Of a stretch of DNA of 64,000 bases, positions 33,682 to 45,291 are shown in pieces; position 1 is the stretch's first letter; each line of letters starts with the position of its first letter. The DNA is from Whalleya microplaca (Eukaryota; Ascomycota; Sordariomycetes; Xylariales; Xylariaceae), in the NCBI GenBank assembly GCA_022497155.1, contig MU385731.1, positions 372,001-436,000 on the forward strand, in the 5' to 3' direction. Both the position numbers and the translations under genes were made by a program. The notes under the pieces are model-generated. The model worked only from the letters and a program-made list of their open reading frames with translations, was not told where the DNA came from and ran no database searches.

Positions 33682-34380
33682 AATATGGGGGATGCGTAAC
33701 CGTATCTTGGATACCCGAGTGTTTCCAAGCTTTCTCTAGAGGTTTGTTGTCCATGGATATACTTTTACTTATTTAGTTGAATAGGAATAAGAACTATGCT
33801 TTATGCTGGAAGACAGCACTGTACCCCTTGCTGGCTGACATAGATGAGCTGGTGGTTGTATAAAGCAATGTTGCTCGCCGAGTCAAGTGCTTGTTCTTAT
33901 GACGGCTTAATCGAGCATGCCATCGCCCATGTTCCACAAACTATATTGTTGGTCTATGCTACCACTACAGCGTCGTACAAAACAAAAATGAATATTGTAT
34001 CACCTGTGTCACTGCTCTCTACGACGGAAGCTAGAATCGCCCAGTTATTGGCCTTGCCCATGGAACGACTACCGAGTCTGACGAGTGGTGGGTTCGCCTG
34101 AGCCCTATCGTTCGATCTCCAACTACCTAGGTCGAACATGTAATACGTGGGACGTGGTTTCTGCGTACAGACACGATGAAGGTCCTACTTTAATGGCAAG
34201 ACCTGTATTTATTGGATAGATATTGGTATCCACTGTACCTAGTAGTAGTAACAAACAAAACTTGGGCCGGGCCCCTGAGTCTAACCGTCGACACCCGCAT
34301 CCAAACCCCGAACGCCGCGTGAAGAAGGTATTACAAGCGCCCTGTCCGCTCTAAATCCACGCTACAATATCGAATACCAG
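33682..34380. other. Intergenic, 3' sides of permease and ATG3 genes
   Basis: A convergent intergenic region of 0.7 kb. An 85-codon frame at 33,844-34,101 has no recognised domain and no conserved look. Nothing else is seen. Confidence 0.5.
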
Positions 34381-35567
34381 TTATACGCCCATAGTGAAAT
34401 CATGCTCGATGCCAGGAGTTACGCTGGCCATGAACTAGTTAAAAGCGAGTTAGCCGCGAACTAACCACCCCGAGTGGAGGACTACGGTACTGAGGGATCG
34501 ACTTGGGCTTACCTTGAGAAATACTACGAGGTATTGATCAACCCGGATAGCGACTTCTTGGTCTTCTGCCTCGACCTCCTCCCAGTCATCGTTGCTTGAC
34601 TCGGCAGCAGCCTCGGCACTCTTGACGTCTAGCTTGTTGATCTCATCTACCAAGCCCTCCATGCCTGGATCATGGCCCACCATCTTCCCCGACTTCATCT
34701 TATCGCGCCTGAGCTTCAAGGCGGCATCGGCGCGATCCAAAAGGGTCTTCATGACCGAGGCGTGTTTGCAGGGATGCACGCTAGCCATCTTGACGTTGTT
34801 GGCGAAGAAAGGGAAGTCCTCCAGTGTCACCGTCTTGTCCTTGTAGTCGCCGACAATGTCCTCCATCATAAGCTGAGGAGCAAGGGGCTGTCCTTCGGAG
34901 TAGCCCGATAAGTAGAGACGGGGCGTGCGGTAGTACGGCGAGTACATGATGTAGAGGGTGTAAGTTCGGCGGGCTCTGATGAGGCGAAACGAGAGGTAAG
35001 CAATCTCCAAGCCTCGACACTGCTGACTGCTGCGAGAGGGAATACTTACCCCGTTCTCTTTTGCGGGTCGGTGTCCCGGATGATGGCTTCATCGTCGTCC
35101 TCATCCTCCATATCCGGGATCTCGTCCTCGTCATCGAGAGTGTCGCCTACGTTGCCGGCATCATCGACAGTGCGGACGTCCTTTGCCTTCAACGGTTGCG
35201 AACTAGATAAACCTCCCGTGCGCAACCAGCCATCGTCATCGGCATTAGCTTTGGAGTTGAAGCCGTCGCCATCGCCGACGACGGCTTCTTCGTGGCCGGC
35301 ATCGCCGGCAAAATCATCGTCGAGGCGGCGGTTGCAGGGAACGTTGCGTGTGACGAGGAACTGCTTGCCAGGCGGCAGGTAGCTTACGCGCTTGGACTCA
35401 GAGTCGGCATCGGCCCAGGACCAGGTGGGGAACTTGAAGACAATATAGTCGCCGGCAGCCAGGAACTCTTCTGGCGTAATCTGGCCGGTCTTGCGAAAGG
35501 TCGAGGTGTAGCTGACGGGGGTGTATTTGTCCCGGATCGTATTGACGGTCGAGTAAAGGAGGTTCAT
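34381..35567 (-). CDS. atg3: Autophagy E2-like enzyme ATG3
   Basis: ATG3 is the E2-like enzyme that takes activated ATG8 from ATG7 and transfers it to phosphatidylethanolamine on the autophagosome precursor. Three exons on the minus strand (35,567-35,050; 34,975-34,513; 34,434-34,381) code for 344 residues. The N-terminus [18 protein letters not shown] is the amphipathic start typical of the family, so I chose 35,567 and not the in-frame ATGs upstream. FPTWSWADA and [16 protein letters not shown] follow. An acidic flexible loop of about 80 residues comes before [20 protein letters not shown]. The catalytic Cys is in HPCKH near residue 242. The last exon reads [17 protein letters not shown], the conserved C-terminus. 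It is divergent from the eL37 gene. Confidence 0.96.
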
Positions 35568-36492
35568 CGCTGCGATAGTAGGTACTGATTGCATGTATGT
35601 ACACTGATGGGAGCGGCACAAAGGCTTCTTCTTCTATAGTATTGTTGCTGCTACTGCCGAGCCAAACAGGTAGACAGGATGTGCAGACGTGACAGATAGA
35701 TAGTAGGTAGGCAGGTGGAAGTAGACAAAGGCGGATGAAGAAGGCCAAGAAGATGAAGAAAGAAGAAGATGATGGAGACGAAGGTGAAGGTAAAGGAAGG
35801 TCAAAGGTAGAGGTAAAGGTAAAGGTAAAGGTAAAGGTAAAGGTAAAGGTGTAGGAATGGCGTGGAAGACTCAGGTTGAATCAGAGTACCTAACGAACTG
35901 TAAGAAAGGCAGCCTGTAACAGCTCATGCGCATCTACATGTAATAGCTTTCCCCAAGGCCACCGTCACATGGCTCGAGATTCAAGGCACAAGGGACAATG
36001 AGCAATGGCCAGAGGGGCTGAATGGTACAGTGTAGTTTAGGTAGGTCACGTAGTGAGGGGCAACTCTGCTTAGCTGCTGAATGTATGTACTCTCCATCAT
36101 CATTCTTTATCACCCTCTATCACCCTCTATCACGCCTTATCTTATCTGCACATGCCTAAATGCATAGACCCGCTCTTGCCGCGTTTCATGCGTTTCATGC
36201 AACAGGGCGGCTGAATGCTATTATCCATAACTCTGCAATGATTATGTAACTTAGGGCTCTGGCCTCGGCTCCTCTTCGGGTACATGCTCCTCGACTCCCC
36301 ACGAAAACTCGCAAGCGAAATTTTCATAGCCGCATACACCACACAGCACACCACACCACACTAACCAGACGCACACAACACCCAGGAATCTTCCCTTACA
36401 GATCACATCGCAGGTACGTTACGTGCTATTGACAACAAATCCAATCCATCTGGTCTTGCTAACAGAATTCCCAAGACAGTCTCGCCGTCAAG
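35568..36492. other. Divergent promoter region between ATG3 and eL37
   Basis: This 0.9-kb region carries the GGTAAA repeat (separate entry) and three units of TATCACCCTC at about 36,105-36,134. Purine-rich GAAGAAGA stretches lie near 35,740-35,775, that is, CT-rich on the ATG3 sense strand. No gene is seen. Confidence 0.6.
35788..35852 (+). repeat. (GGTAAA)n hexamer repeat upstream of ATG3
   Basis: About seven consecutive GGTAAA units (core 35,812-35,850), preceded by degenerate forms GGTGAA, GGTCAAA and GGTAGA. The tract lies about 220-285 bp upstream of the ATG3 start codon, probably in its promoter or 5' untranslated region, where it would read as TTTACC on the sense strand. Confidence 0.85.
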
Positions 36493-37023
36493 ATGAGTAC
36501 GTGCCTTCTGCGACTTGCAATCCAAATGCGAACCACCGACTGACTTCGAGATTAGCCAAGGGAACTTCCAGCTTCGGAAAGCGTCACAACAAGACGCACA
36601 CGTTGTGCCGACGATGTGGTCAGTTACACCCAGTTATGTCTCGCCTACGATGAATGCGATACGACCTGCGCCCCGCGCCGCATTATACCCAACCCGTACC
36701 CAACCCGTACTCGAAACGAATAATTAGACTGACCAAGATGCTCTCAGGACGTCGCTCTCTCCACATCCAGAAGCACACCTGCGCCTCGTGCGGATACCCT
36801 GCTGCTAAGACCCGAAAGTGTACGTGAAGGCGGAATATGGTATTTGCTGGTGATCAAAAGGCACTGATTATCAATTATCTTAGACAACTGGAGCGAGAAG
36901 GCCAAGCGCAGAAAGACCAACGGCACCGGACGCATGCGATACCTGAAGGATGTCTCCCGCAGATTCAAGAACGGTTTCCAAACCGGCGTACCTAAGGATG
37001 CGAGAGGTCCGGCCCAAAAATAG
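36493..37023 (+). CDS. rpl37: 60S ribosomal protein eL37
   Basis: This is a component of the large cytosolic ribosomal subunit, a small basic zinc-ribbon protein at the exit-tunnel side. Four exons (36,493-36,496; 36,556-36,618; 36,748-36,819; 36,884-37,023) give 92 residues, the normal length. The product starts [20 protein letters not shown]. The zinc ligands are Cys19, Cys22, Cys34 and Cys37 (C-x2-C-x11-C-x2-C). It ends [16 protein letters not shown]. The first exon holds only ATG plus one base, so the start depends on splicing; the phase across all junctions is consistent. The second intron begins GTCAGT. It is convergent with ELP6. Confidence 0.96.
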
Positions 37024-37381
37024 GGGCGTGCACAGGTGTTGATGGATGGGTGACGGCAGTGGCATGGCAGGGAAATGGTGTTTCTGACATTTGGACTGGT
37101 TCATCATAATGGACTCGCATCACTCCGGGTTTCGGGGAAATGTTATGCTAGCAATTCCCACCAAAAAATGGCATTACGATAAGACAAGCTTTTGGCTATC
37201 CTCTCGCGACCGCATATCTGGGGTCGAAGGGTCTACGTGTAGGGGTAGAGAGCGCGCTTCGATTTTCCACGTGCCCAACTCCGCCTCAGATGCGGATGCT
37301 TTCCATGTGAGCAACTGATGGGCATATATACAACCTTCCGAGATACTGGAAATGCGGGGGATGGCTGCTTCCTATTGAGTG
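37024..37381. other. Convergent intergenic between eL37 and ELP6
   Basis: A 358-bp region between two gene ends; nothing besides presumable 3' untranslated sequence is seen. Confidence 0.5.
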
Positions 37382-38297
37382 CTATTGGCCTCGTTCGAAT
37401 ACTCGAACTCCGCCATCACCTCCTACGAAAAATAATAGTTCCCGTTCCTCGACCTCTTTGCCAATGTCACTATTCCCTCCGCCGGGAGTAACTCGCAAAA
37501 CGCCGCTTACGTCTCTCGCAATGCCGGTATCTAGCATCCTCAGACTGACGACGAGGTGAGCGTCATGGGCCATGGATAAGGCGAATGCGGCGTGTTCCTT
37601 CTCAAGTGAGGTTGTTTGTGACGATATCAACGGTTCATCTGCGGACAAGGTCACAATGGTTGAATGCACTCTCTATTACACGGCTATGATTAATACTTGA
37701 TACAAGCTGGATGTGACGTGAATTGCCCCGGCTCGAACAACTCACCTCACGTATATGGAACAACACATCCTGTAATCCTTGGGTGGAGATGTCTCCCGAG
37801 GCAGCTAACAGTAAATCGAGATGATCAACAATCAACACCGTATTTTGACCCGGCTTTGAGGCTTGAACTTGGGTAACAGCATCGTCTAATTCCTTCTGTA
37901 AGACCTGTAGTGTAGCTGCAGATAAGAGCCTCCTCCCGGGCCCTGGTGCTATAGGTGGCCTTGGATGCTGGCCAGGTGAAGTACAGAATAGACCAGTCAG
38001 ACCATCAACGAAGACAAATTTGCCCCTACGAGACAGCACATCAAGATCGAGGCCGAGCCTCCCCGCGCCGTCTTTCCAGAACGCGTAATCTCGAAGAAAA
38101 CTGACGAGAATGACGTCGGCGTCATCGGTGCCGGCCAGCCCAGCCCCGTCTTCCTTCCTCGAGGAGAGCAGGGAATACAGATAGCGTTGGACAAGCCAAT
38201 TCGTAGTCGAACCCAGAACTCCACTGAGGAGGATGAGCGATGTCTCAGGTGGGAGGCGGAGGTAGGACTCAAGGAGGGGTGGGATTCTGGAGGCCAT
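37382..38297 (-). CDS. elp6: Elongator complex subunit ELP6
   Basis: ELP6 forms, with ELP4 and ELP5, the hexameric RecA-like ring of Elongator, which is needed for wobble-uridine modification of tRNA. Two exons (38,297-37,746 and 37,672-37,382) give 280 residues. The protein starts MASRIPPLLESYLRLPPETS and then shows the RecA-like fold elements LILLSGVLGSTTNWLVQRYL (no Walker A lysine, as usual in this subunit), a VILVSFLRDYAFWKDGA block, GKFVFVDGLTGLF, and NTVLIVDHLDLLLAASG, a degenerate Walker B. After the intron come VHSTIVTLSADEPLI and a hydrophobic C-terminal strand region. I chose the second in-frame ATG because family members begin with the short M-x-SRIPPLL sequence; an upstream ATG at 38,327 would add ten residues. 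Confidence 0.9.
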
Positions 38298-38824
38298 GAG
38301 CGGCTTGGCTGACACAGCGGTCACCAAGCTGACTCGATACTATGTAGTATCGGGCAGATTGACGAGCGATCTGGATCCGGGGTGGGAGAAATGGTGGTTG
38401 GCAGCGGCGCGATCTATGGTTTATTAGGACAAGAGACGGGATAGGCGCGGGGTGATATTATTTCAGCACATGCAGAAAGGGACTGGCGTGTATGTACGTT
38501 GACGAAGTTGTCGACTGGGCACTGGAGGCTGCCAGGGGGGGGGTCAAGGAAATGCGGAGAGATAGGGATGGATGCAGTGCCCAGTGTTGCCAATTGATAT
38601 CAGTCAGTACATGTACCGGCACGAGCATATGATTGATTACTTTATGTACGGCGACGGGAATGTGTGAATGCCTCTAGCGAGGGTTGATTATAATAGGAAT
38701 ACTCCGTCATTGGCTGATTGGATACCTAAAGATATTTGTACCCCACTGGCATCTGGCACACGTGAACTTGGTCCATCTAATGTATAGTGCCGTCATACTG
38801 CATCTGGTAGCCCGCTAGGGATAC

Positions 38825-38874
38825 CTATCTGCATATCTATCTGCATATCTATCTGCATATCTATCTGCATATCT
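38825..38874 (+). repeat. 12-bp tandem repeat CTATCTGCATAT
   Basis: Just over four perfect units stand in tandem in an intergenic region. Function is unknown; it will be a variable-length locus. Confidence 0.9.
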
Positions 38875-39105
38875 AGTCTGCCTGTAAATGTTGGCTCGAG
38901 TTTCAATGTTAGGTAAAGTTGTACATGTAGCTCCAAAATATGTACATACATACATACATGCATTATATAGCTACCCTAGGTACCTCTGTATAGTTACCTT
39001 AGGTATGCAACATGTCTGAGTTAGGTAGGTGACTTGCACTGGACAATTCCACCATCCGACGTCCAATAACTTTTATTGGAGATGTTTACATATCACCGTT
39101 TACAT

Positions 39106-39146
39106 ACATGCCTACATGCCTACATGCCTACATGCCTCCATGCCCG
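39106..39146 (+). repeat. 8-bp tandem repeat CATGCCTA
   Basis: About five units of CATGCCTA, the last ones degenerate (CATGCCTC, CATGCCCG). Intergenic; no function is evident. Confidence 0.85.
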
Positions 39147-40347
39147 CCTACATACTTTCTTGTTAGCCTCACCTGCATGCAAACCTTTCTCCAATGTTGG
39201 TCACGCCTCCAAAAGTTGAAATATGCGCCTCTTCCAAATTACCCTTGATGGAAGCGTTGCCCCTCAGCCGCCGCAAGAGGTGGTGGTGGCATGTGCTCAT
39301 CCTCTTACCCTACCGCCTGACCCTCCCCCCTTGACCGCAGACTCCATATATGGATGCCTTCCACCAGCCTATTGGCCAAATATGGGCCTGTTCTTGACGT
39401 GCTATGGTAGACCCACTACAGATTAGATGCTTTCTCAGGGTCCTCTCTCTTTCTACATATCTACCTACTGCCTACTTCTATAGAGTGACGAAGTTGCCGA
39501 GCCCGTATCTGTAAAAAAGTATATGAGTCTGGGGAACCAAGGCTATATCAAGGAGTCCAAGCTCGTATTCTTCCTCCTTGCTCACTTTTTCGCCCTTGCT
39601 CTATCAGGTGAAGTCTTTCGCTTCCAAGGGTCTCCCTACAGAGCAGCTCTCCCCGCGTTCTACCCGCGTTCTATGGGATACTAGAACTATTATAAACTCT
39701 AGCTAAGCTATTGCTGAGTCGTCCTCGACTGACTAATTCTGTGCCTGATTATTGCTTGATATATATACATACATACATCCATGTATACACGCAGGTAATG
39801 TTGTACCCTCGCGTGGTCACTTTCGCCGCCTTCGCTCACAGTCCTCCAGGGTCCGGGTACTGCGAATCTAAGTGTCTGAGACTATTGACACTTCCGAAGC
39901 TCTGTATACGTTTTGCGCACACAGTACGACCCTTTCCTATAGGTGAAAGACGTCTGGCGCCGTTTCCCCGAGTAGTCGGCTTCACCTCTTCTCTACGTCC
40001 GTCGCTTGCTTCTGCCTGCCTTGCATATCAGACACGACGTTGCGTTAAGCAGTGTCGAGCGATAGCGACTGTGTAGAGACGCTACCCCATCTGGTAGGTC
40101 AATGCCCGTCGTCTCTTCATCATCTTTTTAAGTTTTTCTGGCCTTGGTCCTTTTTACCTTATTGTCCTATAGTACGGACTATACCAATATCTCATATTCG
40201 CACCCTGTTCCTAGATGTGTATCTTCATCTTCACCCTAATTATTTATACTTTCGTTTAATAAAGCATAATTTGAAACTGAATCGGTGAAGTGGCAACTAG
40301 GTAGCTGAGAGCAACATCATTCCCCAAGTCAGTATCATTCAGTAGGG

Positions 40348-42764
40348 ATGGCGGCAAGCGAGGAGCAGGCGCCCCAGCGCCGTTGGAAGACATTCTTCCA
40401 AAGGAATCGTAATACGCACGAGGATTCTCGAGTCGACGAGAAATCTACATGGAATATGGGTATGCTCAATAACAAGGAGACTATAGAAGTTCCAGGTACG
40501 ATAGGCCCCATCCATGGCTCAGCTCGGCCAATGCATCGTGTTGACCATGCGCGTTAAGGATCTGTCTTGCTTCTTGCTACCGGTCGAAATGAACCTCTCG
40601 GACTTCGAAATGCGCCGGCGAGAACTTCGCATTCATCCCTTCCTGTCGGTTATTACCAAGAGCCGCGACCACAGCAGCCTCAGGAGCAAGATGACAAGAA
40701 GAAAACCCCAGATGGCCAGATTATTCTCGACCCCCAACCGGATGACTCCCATAATGATCCTTTGAATTGGTCAACATGGAGACGAGATTCTGCCTTACTC
40801 TCGCTAGGTCTATATTGTATGGTCGGCGGTGGTATCACCCCTTTAATCGCAGCAGGCTTCACAGATGTTGCGAACGGTAAGTTAGATGCCCCCCCAACAT
40901 CTTATTTGATGGTGATAATTCTCTAAACTCTCGCACAGAATATGAAGTTAGCGTTAGTGAGATATCACTTACTACAGGTCTATACATGATGGGTCTTGGA
41001 ATAGGTTGTGTCATCTTCTCGCCCACAGCTATACTATACGGCAAACGCCCTGTCTACCTATTTAGCTCCATTCTTTTCATCTTGTCTGCTGTCTGGTGTG
41101 CTCTGTCGCCGAACTTCACCTCGCTCATCCTGGCCAGGATATTCCAGGGAATCGCCGTCAGTCCGGTGGAATGTCTTCCTTCAGCCACGATTGCCGAGAT
41201 CTTCTTCCTTCATGAGAGAGCATATCGTATTGGAATTTACACGCTATTGCTTCTTAGTGGGAAGAATCTAATTCCTCTCGTCAGTGCTGCTATCATCGAG
41301 AGTCTCGGGTGGCGATGGGTATTCTGGTGAGTTTTAGCCAAAATCGCCGTCAATTTTGCAAATGCCTCTTCCTGAGCTGACAAGCTTCCCCCGTTCAGGG
41401 TAGTCGCAATTGTCGTAGGCTTCTGCGGAAGCCTCTTGTTTTTCTTTGTCCCCGAAACCTTTTGGGACCGGTCCCCCATACCAAAGTCTCGTCAACATCC
41501 GAAGCGACCCAGCCTCTTCAGTAGAAGATCTTCCGCTAGGCAAATCCCAAAGGACACTGCTGCGAATAACGAGAAGCCTCCATCAGATGGTGCTGGAGAG
41601 AAAGCTGTGCCTAAGCAGGACGCTGCACCACAACCAGAGCAGCAACAACGTCACAAGAATGTCCATGTTGGATTTGCGCCTGGGGTTGAAGTAGGACAAA
41701 TATCGGATTCAAAACATGGGCCAGAAGCGTCGGGTACCACCACCCCAACAGCAGCAGTTCCTGGCACGCAGTCAGGTAGCAAGGATGAAAATAAAGCTGC
41801 TTCTGAAGTCCCAGCACCGGAAATCCACACCTCTACCTCCCCGTATTCCAAGCACCCCTCCGCTGCTGACTATTTCCGAGCAGAGGAGGGGCATGGCTCT
41901 CACTTGCCTTCTGGTACAGTAAACTCTGACACAGAGAGCGAGAAGATGTCTTTTTCGAACTTGGCAAACATCACCAGTGGACAGGCCTATACGCACACGC
42001 TACGAAATGCCCCACCGAAATCATTTACTCAGCAGCTAAAGCTACACCATGGTCGGCTTAACCAAGATAAGTGGTGGAAGGCCGCTATTCGTCCCCTTAT
42101 CCTCTTCTCGTACCCGGCAGTCCTTTGGTCATCTGCCGTTTACGCGTGCTCGATAGGGTGGCTGATCGTCATCTCGGAGTCCGTGGCCGTCATCTATCGA
42201 GAAGGGATATACCACTTTAACGCATTGGCGACCGGACTCGTTTACATCTCACCCTTCATCGGCGGTGTGTTGGGCACGGCTGTTGCCGGTAAAGTTAGCG
42301 ACATTATCGTCAGGGCCATGGCCCGGAGGAATGGCGGCCTCTATGAGCCCGAGTTTCGACTGGTGATGGCCGCACCTGTCGCGATTACTACGGTTGTCGG
42401 GCTCATGGGGTTTGGCTGGTCAGCCGGCGAGGACGACCCCTGGATTGTCCCCACCGTCTTCTTCGGCGTGGTGTCCTTCGGCTGTGCCCTGGGCTCCACG
42501 ACAGCTATCACATTCTGCGTCGACAGCTACCGGCAGTATGCCGGCGAGGCGTTGGTCACCTTGAATTTCAGCAAGAACATATTACATGGCTTGGTCTTTA
42601 GTCTCTTTGTCACTGAATGGCTGACTACTGCTGGCTCCAAGACTGTCTACATCTGGATAGGCATCATACAGCTCATCGTGCTTCTGTTCACTATACCCAT
42701 GTACATATACGGCAAGCGAGCTCGTATGTGGACAGTAAGAAAGAACTTCATGGAGAAATATTAG
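40348..42764 (+). CDS. MFS transporter, DHA1/HOL1-like, with long central loop
   Basis: This is a plasma-membrane transporter of the major facilitator superfamily. Four exons (40,348-40,495; 40,559-40,876; 40,939-41,326; 41,399-42,764) give 739 residues, long for the family. A hydrophilic N-terminus ends in DDSHNDPLNWSTWRRDSAL, the usual D-P-x-N-W lead to helix 1. Then come helices with GLYMMGLGIGCVIFSPTA and YGKRPVYLF (loop 2-3 signature), ARIFQGIAVSPVECLPSATI, and GWRWVFW. Between the two six-helix halves is a loop of about 200 residues, rich in Ser, Pro, Gln and Lys (about 310-510). The second half starts AAIRPLILFSYPAVLWSS. Overall layout is that of the yeast HOL1 group of cation, polyamine or drug antiporters; the substrate cannot be told from sequence. 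No neighbouring biosynthetic gene is present. Confidence 0.9.
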
Positions 42765-43714
42765 ATCATTGGGGCCTGGCCTGCTTAGGTCTGACACTTT
42801 TACATGCCGGAGCTGACTAGGCGGTGTTGGTTCACTTAGAATCCTGGGTTGTACCACATACAGTGGTATGAGTTATGAAACAAGTTTGGGCTATTCGTAT
42901 ACGATTCAGGAAACCCGGAGTACAGGCACCTTTATCTGCATTTGCACCTGCATTGATAGCGTTTAAGAATATTGGAAATCTATACGTTAGTTCACTTGAT
43001 TATACCACCGAGCGAGAAGCTGAGGGATAGTAGTGATAGGGGTAGTCTAAATGAATCTAAGAACAGTGAGCGATATCATTTCTGCTTCAAGACGTAGTAG
43101 GCATCTGGAGCATGGTTATTGGTATTCTAATGTGCAGAACCATACCTTCAGCAATGCCTCAACCAAGTTGGCAGGCAATCATCTCCCCAGCACTCTTTAA
43201 ATAATATGGCAGCTTTCATAAGTTGAGCTGAGTGTCATAAGAATGCCACTATTAAAGTAGAAACTGCATATGTAGAGGGTGGTGTACTAGGTACTGAGCT
43301 ATGTAGTACATGTATGGTCCATGTGAAGAGTGTGAATCAGTTGAATGTATATATCTCTGGTGAGTCTACATACCTCATATATAAAGTAGGTGAGGGTATT
43401 GCGGAGTGTTAATTGTGTTAAATCAATTATGAAAAATTGCCTACATATAGATATAAGGTCGACTATATCACGTACCTACTCGCAACATATACATGTATAT
43501 CTTTCTTATCGATAAAGATATAGTATAAGTCATGACAGCATTGATATGGCCCTGCTGGTATATAGCTTTTCAAGTCTGTGCACCAGTAGCATTTCAACCT
43601 AAACTGATCACGAGCTTTCTCACACAATTACACACTAGTCAGCCCTACTTGCTGACCTACTTAAGGAGCTACCGGTAGAGTCCTATACGAAACAAAATAG
43701 CCTACTTGAACACT
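42765..43714. other. Intergenic
   Basis: Nearly 1 kb of ordinary intergenic sequence, AT-richer from 43,200 to 43,560, without open frames or repeats of note. The right part is the promoter of the thioredoxin-like gene. Confidence 0.5.
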
Positions 43715-44341
43715 ATGCGATCCAGAACGGCCCTGTTGCCGACCTTGAAATATCTTCGCCGCCCTCCGTCACTACGACCGCTCTCTACTACTCGCAGTCT
43801 TCGTGCGAGCAATCAAATTTACGCTTCGTGAGTCTAGTGACTTGGCTACTACATAGCCCTACAATCCCGCTCAGCCAATGCGTATCTAATAATCTCTCTA
43901 TCTTGCCGCAGCGTCCGTCGTCCCGATGACTTCCACACGTACCAGCTTCTGTCGTCATCGTCCCGAACACCCCTGATTACCTTGTGGACTACATCGTACT
44001 GCGCGACCTGCCACGTCGTAGCGCCGCTCCTGAAATCCGTAATCGAGTCGGGCGCGGGCGAGGCCGAGGGCGGCGTCGGCTACTGCCAGGTCGAATATGA
44101 TGCGCCGGACGTCATGAGCGACGGGCTCGGCATGACGTACATGATCACGTCCGTCCCCACGCTGCTTAGCTTCGATGCGGGCGAGGCCCAGGTCCAGACC
44201 AAGATCACCGACGGCAAGAAGCTGGCGGACCGGGCGTTTCTGGAGGAATGGGTTCGAAACGAGGCGAGGAGACACGGGGGCCGTGGCGGGGGAGGGGGCG
44301 GCCCGGGAGTTTTCGGTGGCCTGTTTGGGTCTTGGAAGTGA
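43715..44341 (+). CDS. Mitochondrial thioredoxin-like protein (CATC motif)
   Basis: A thioredoxin-fold protein, probably in mitochondria. Two exons (43,715-43,827 and 43,912-44,341) give 180 residues. The first about 38 residues, MRSRTALLPTLKYLRRPPS onward, are rich in Arg, Ser and Leu without acidic residues, as in a mitochondrial presequence. Next comes TPLITLWTTSYCATCHVVAP, with the redox pair C68-A-T-C71 in place of the WCGPC of classical thioredoxin, and TSVPTLLSF with the cis-proline. The C-terminus is an odd glycine tail (a run of six Gly) ending GVFGGLFGSWK. The two cysteines make a thiol-disulfide function possible; the partner is unknown. Confidence 0.82.
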
Positions 44342-44696
44342 AGACTGGGCGATTCAGGAAATAATTGCTATCCACGAGCTATTCCGACCGTCAGCGAATA
44401 TGCTACAACCAGAAATCTCCAGGTTGAAGGGCCTGCGCGGTCAGAATCCCACTTGAACAAAGTACTGCAGAGCTTTGAGGGGGTTCGAAATATCTATGGG
44501 CCATTACCCCCCAGCGAAGCACAGATTCCTTGTCAGCATCTCTCGGGGACAGTTCATTGTCACACAGGTCCCCTTGGACATTGTGTTTTATCAAACCCTG
44601 TTCAAACAGAACTGCGATGTCTATTGCGCTATGTCTATGATCGTCCTCGACGATCATCAAAGAGTCTCTATGCCTTCGAATGTTGGCAATGCCGCT
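44342..44696. other. Convergent intergenic
   Basis: A 355-bp region between two gene ends. Small open frames overlap it but follow the 3' parts of the neighbours out of frame. Nothing is called. Confidence 0.5.
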
Positions 44697-45291
44697 TCAC
44701 GGGTTATAAAACACCTCATTCACCTCCTTCCACCATGCCGGATCGCCGGCCTCGCTACTTTTGGCGCCGGGCACCAGACTCTGCAGCGGAGCTCTAGTCA
44801 GCAGGCGGAACGATTCTGAGATATGCTCAATTGGACGGGCATGGGTAACTCACTTCCTGCCATCCGTCTGTCATGGCCCACCATTCCCTAACCCTGGGGT
44901 TCTCGCGCATCCGCTCCATATCGCCCGCATAGTCGTACCCGACGTATTTGAACGTTGCGAAGAGGATGCCCGTAGCGGGATCATGGAAGATGCTGTCTGT
45001 TCACAAGGCCGATGTTAGTTCAGTGTGGGGGAAAGCCTATCCGGCCCTTGCTCCGCATTCAACCTCCAAAAGGGCATCATCCAGTATGAGGGACTTACAG
45101 TCTTGGATGTTGCAGACTCGGATTTGCTGCAGCACCTCGGGCCACACGGCCGCGTGGACCTCCTTGTACTTGTCAACGAACTCGGGCTTCAGCTTGACGA
45201 TTTGCGCAATACGACGGCCGGTGTTCCGGACCGGGTACGGGTCTGGCGACTTCGTGTCGCGTTGTACTGGAGGTGAGTGGGGTTTCCACAT
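44697..45291 (-). CDS. L-rhamnose mutarotase-like protein
   Basis: The family (RhaM, a dimeric alpha-beta barrel) interconverts anomers of L-rhamnose before its catabolism. Three exons on the minus strand (45,291-45,099; 44,996-44,854; 44,780-44,697) give 139 residues. The core begins RRIAQIVKLKPEFVDKYKEV, then HAAVWPEVLQQI, then NIQDYSIFHDPATGILFATF across the first intron, FKYVGYDYAGDMERM, EWWAMTDGWQESLVPGA across the second, and the C-terminal WWKEVNEVFYNP. The His-Ala-x-x-W-P and Y-x-G-x-D segments are hallmarks of the family. The N-terminus of about 26 residues is an extension relative to bacterial forms. No other rhamnose pathway gene is nearby, so the physiological role is inferred from family only. 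Confidence 0.88.

Larger units (their letters stand above)
38298..40347. other. Divergent intergenic with tandem repeats
   Basis: Two kb without a supported gene. It contains the 12-bp repeat at 38,825-38,874 and the 8-bp repeat at 39,106-39,146 (separate entries), and scattered CCTAGGTACCT-like words near 38,975-39,030. Open frames at 39,223, 39,711 and 40,052 (67-121 codons) lack any conserved feature. The region from 39,700 to 40,340 is pyrimidine-rich and may hold the transcription start of the transporter gene. Confidence 0.5.

Noticed and set aside
33844..34101. 85-codon open frame between the permease and ATG3
   Set aside because: No domain, no consistent splice partner, and position in a 3' intergenic region.
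34592..35588. Several plus-strand frames opposite ATG3
   Set aside because: They are antisense shadows of the ATG3 exons, with Ser-rich runs mirroring the acidic loop.
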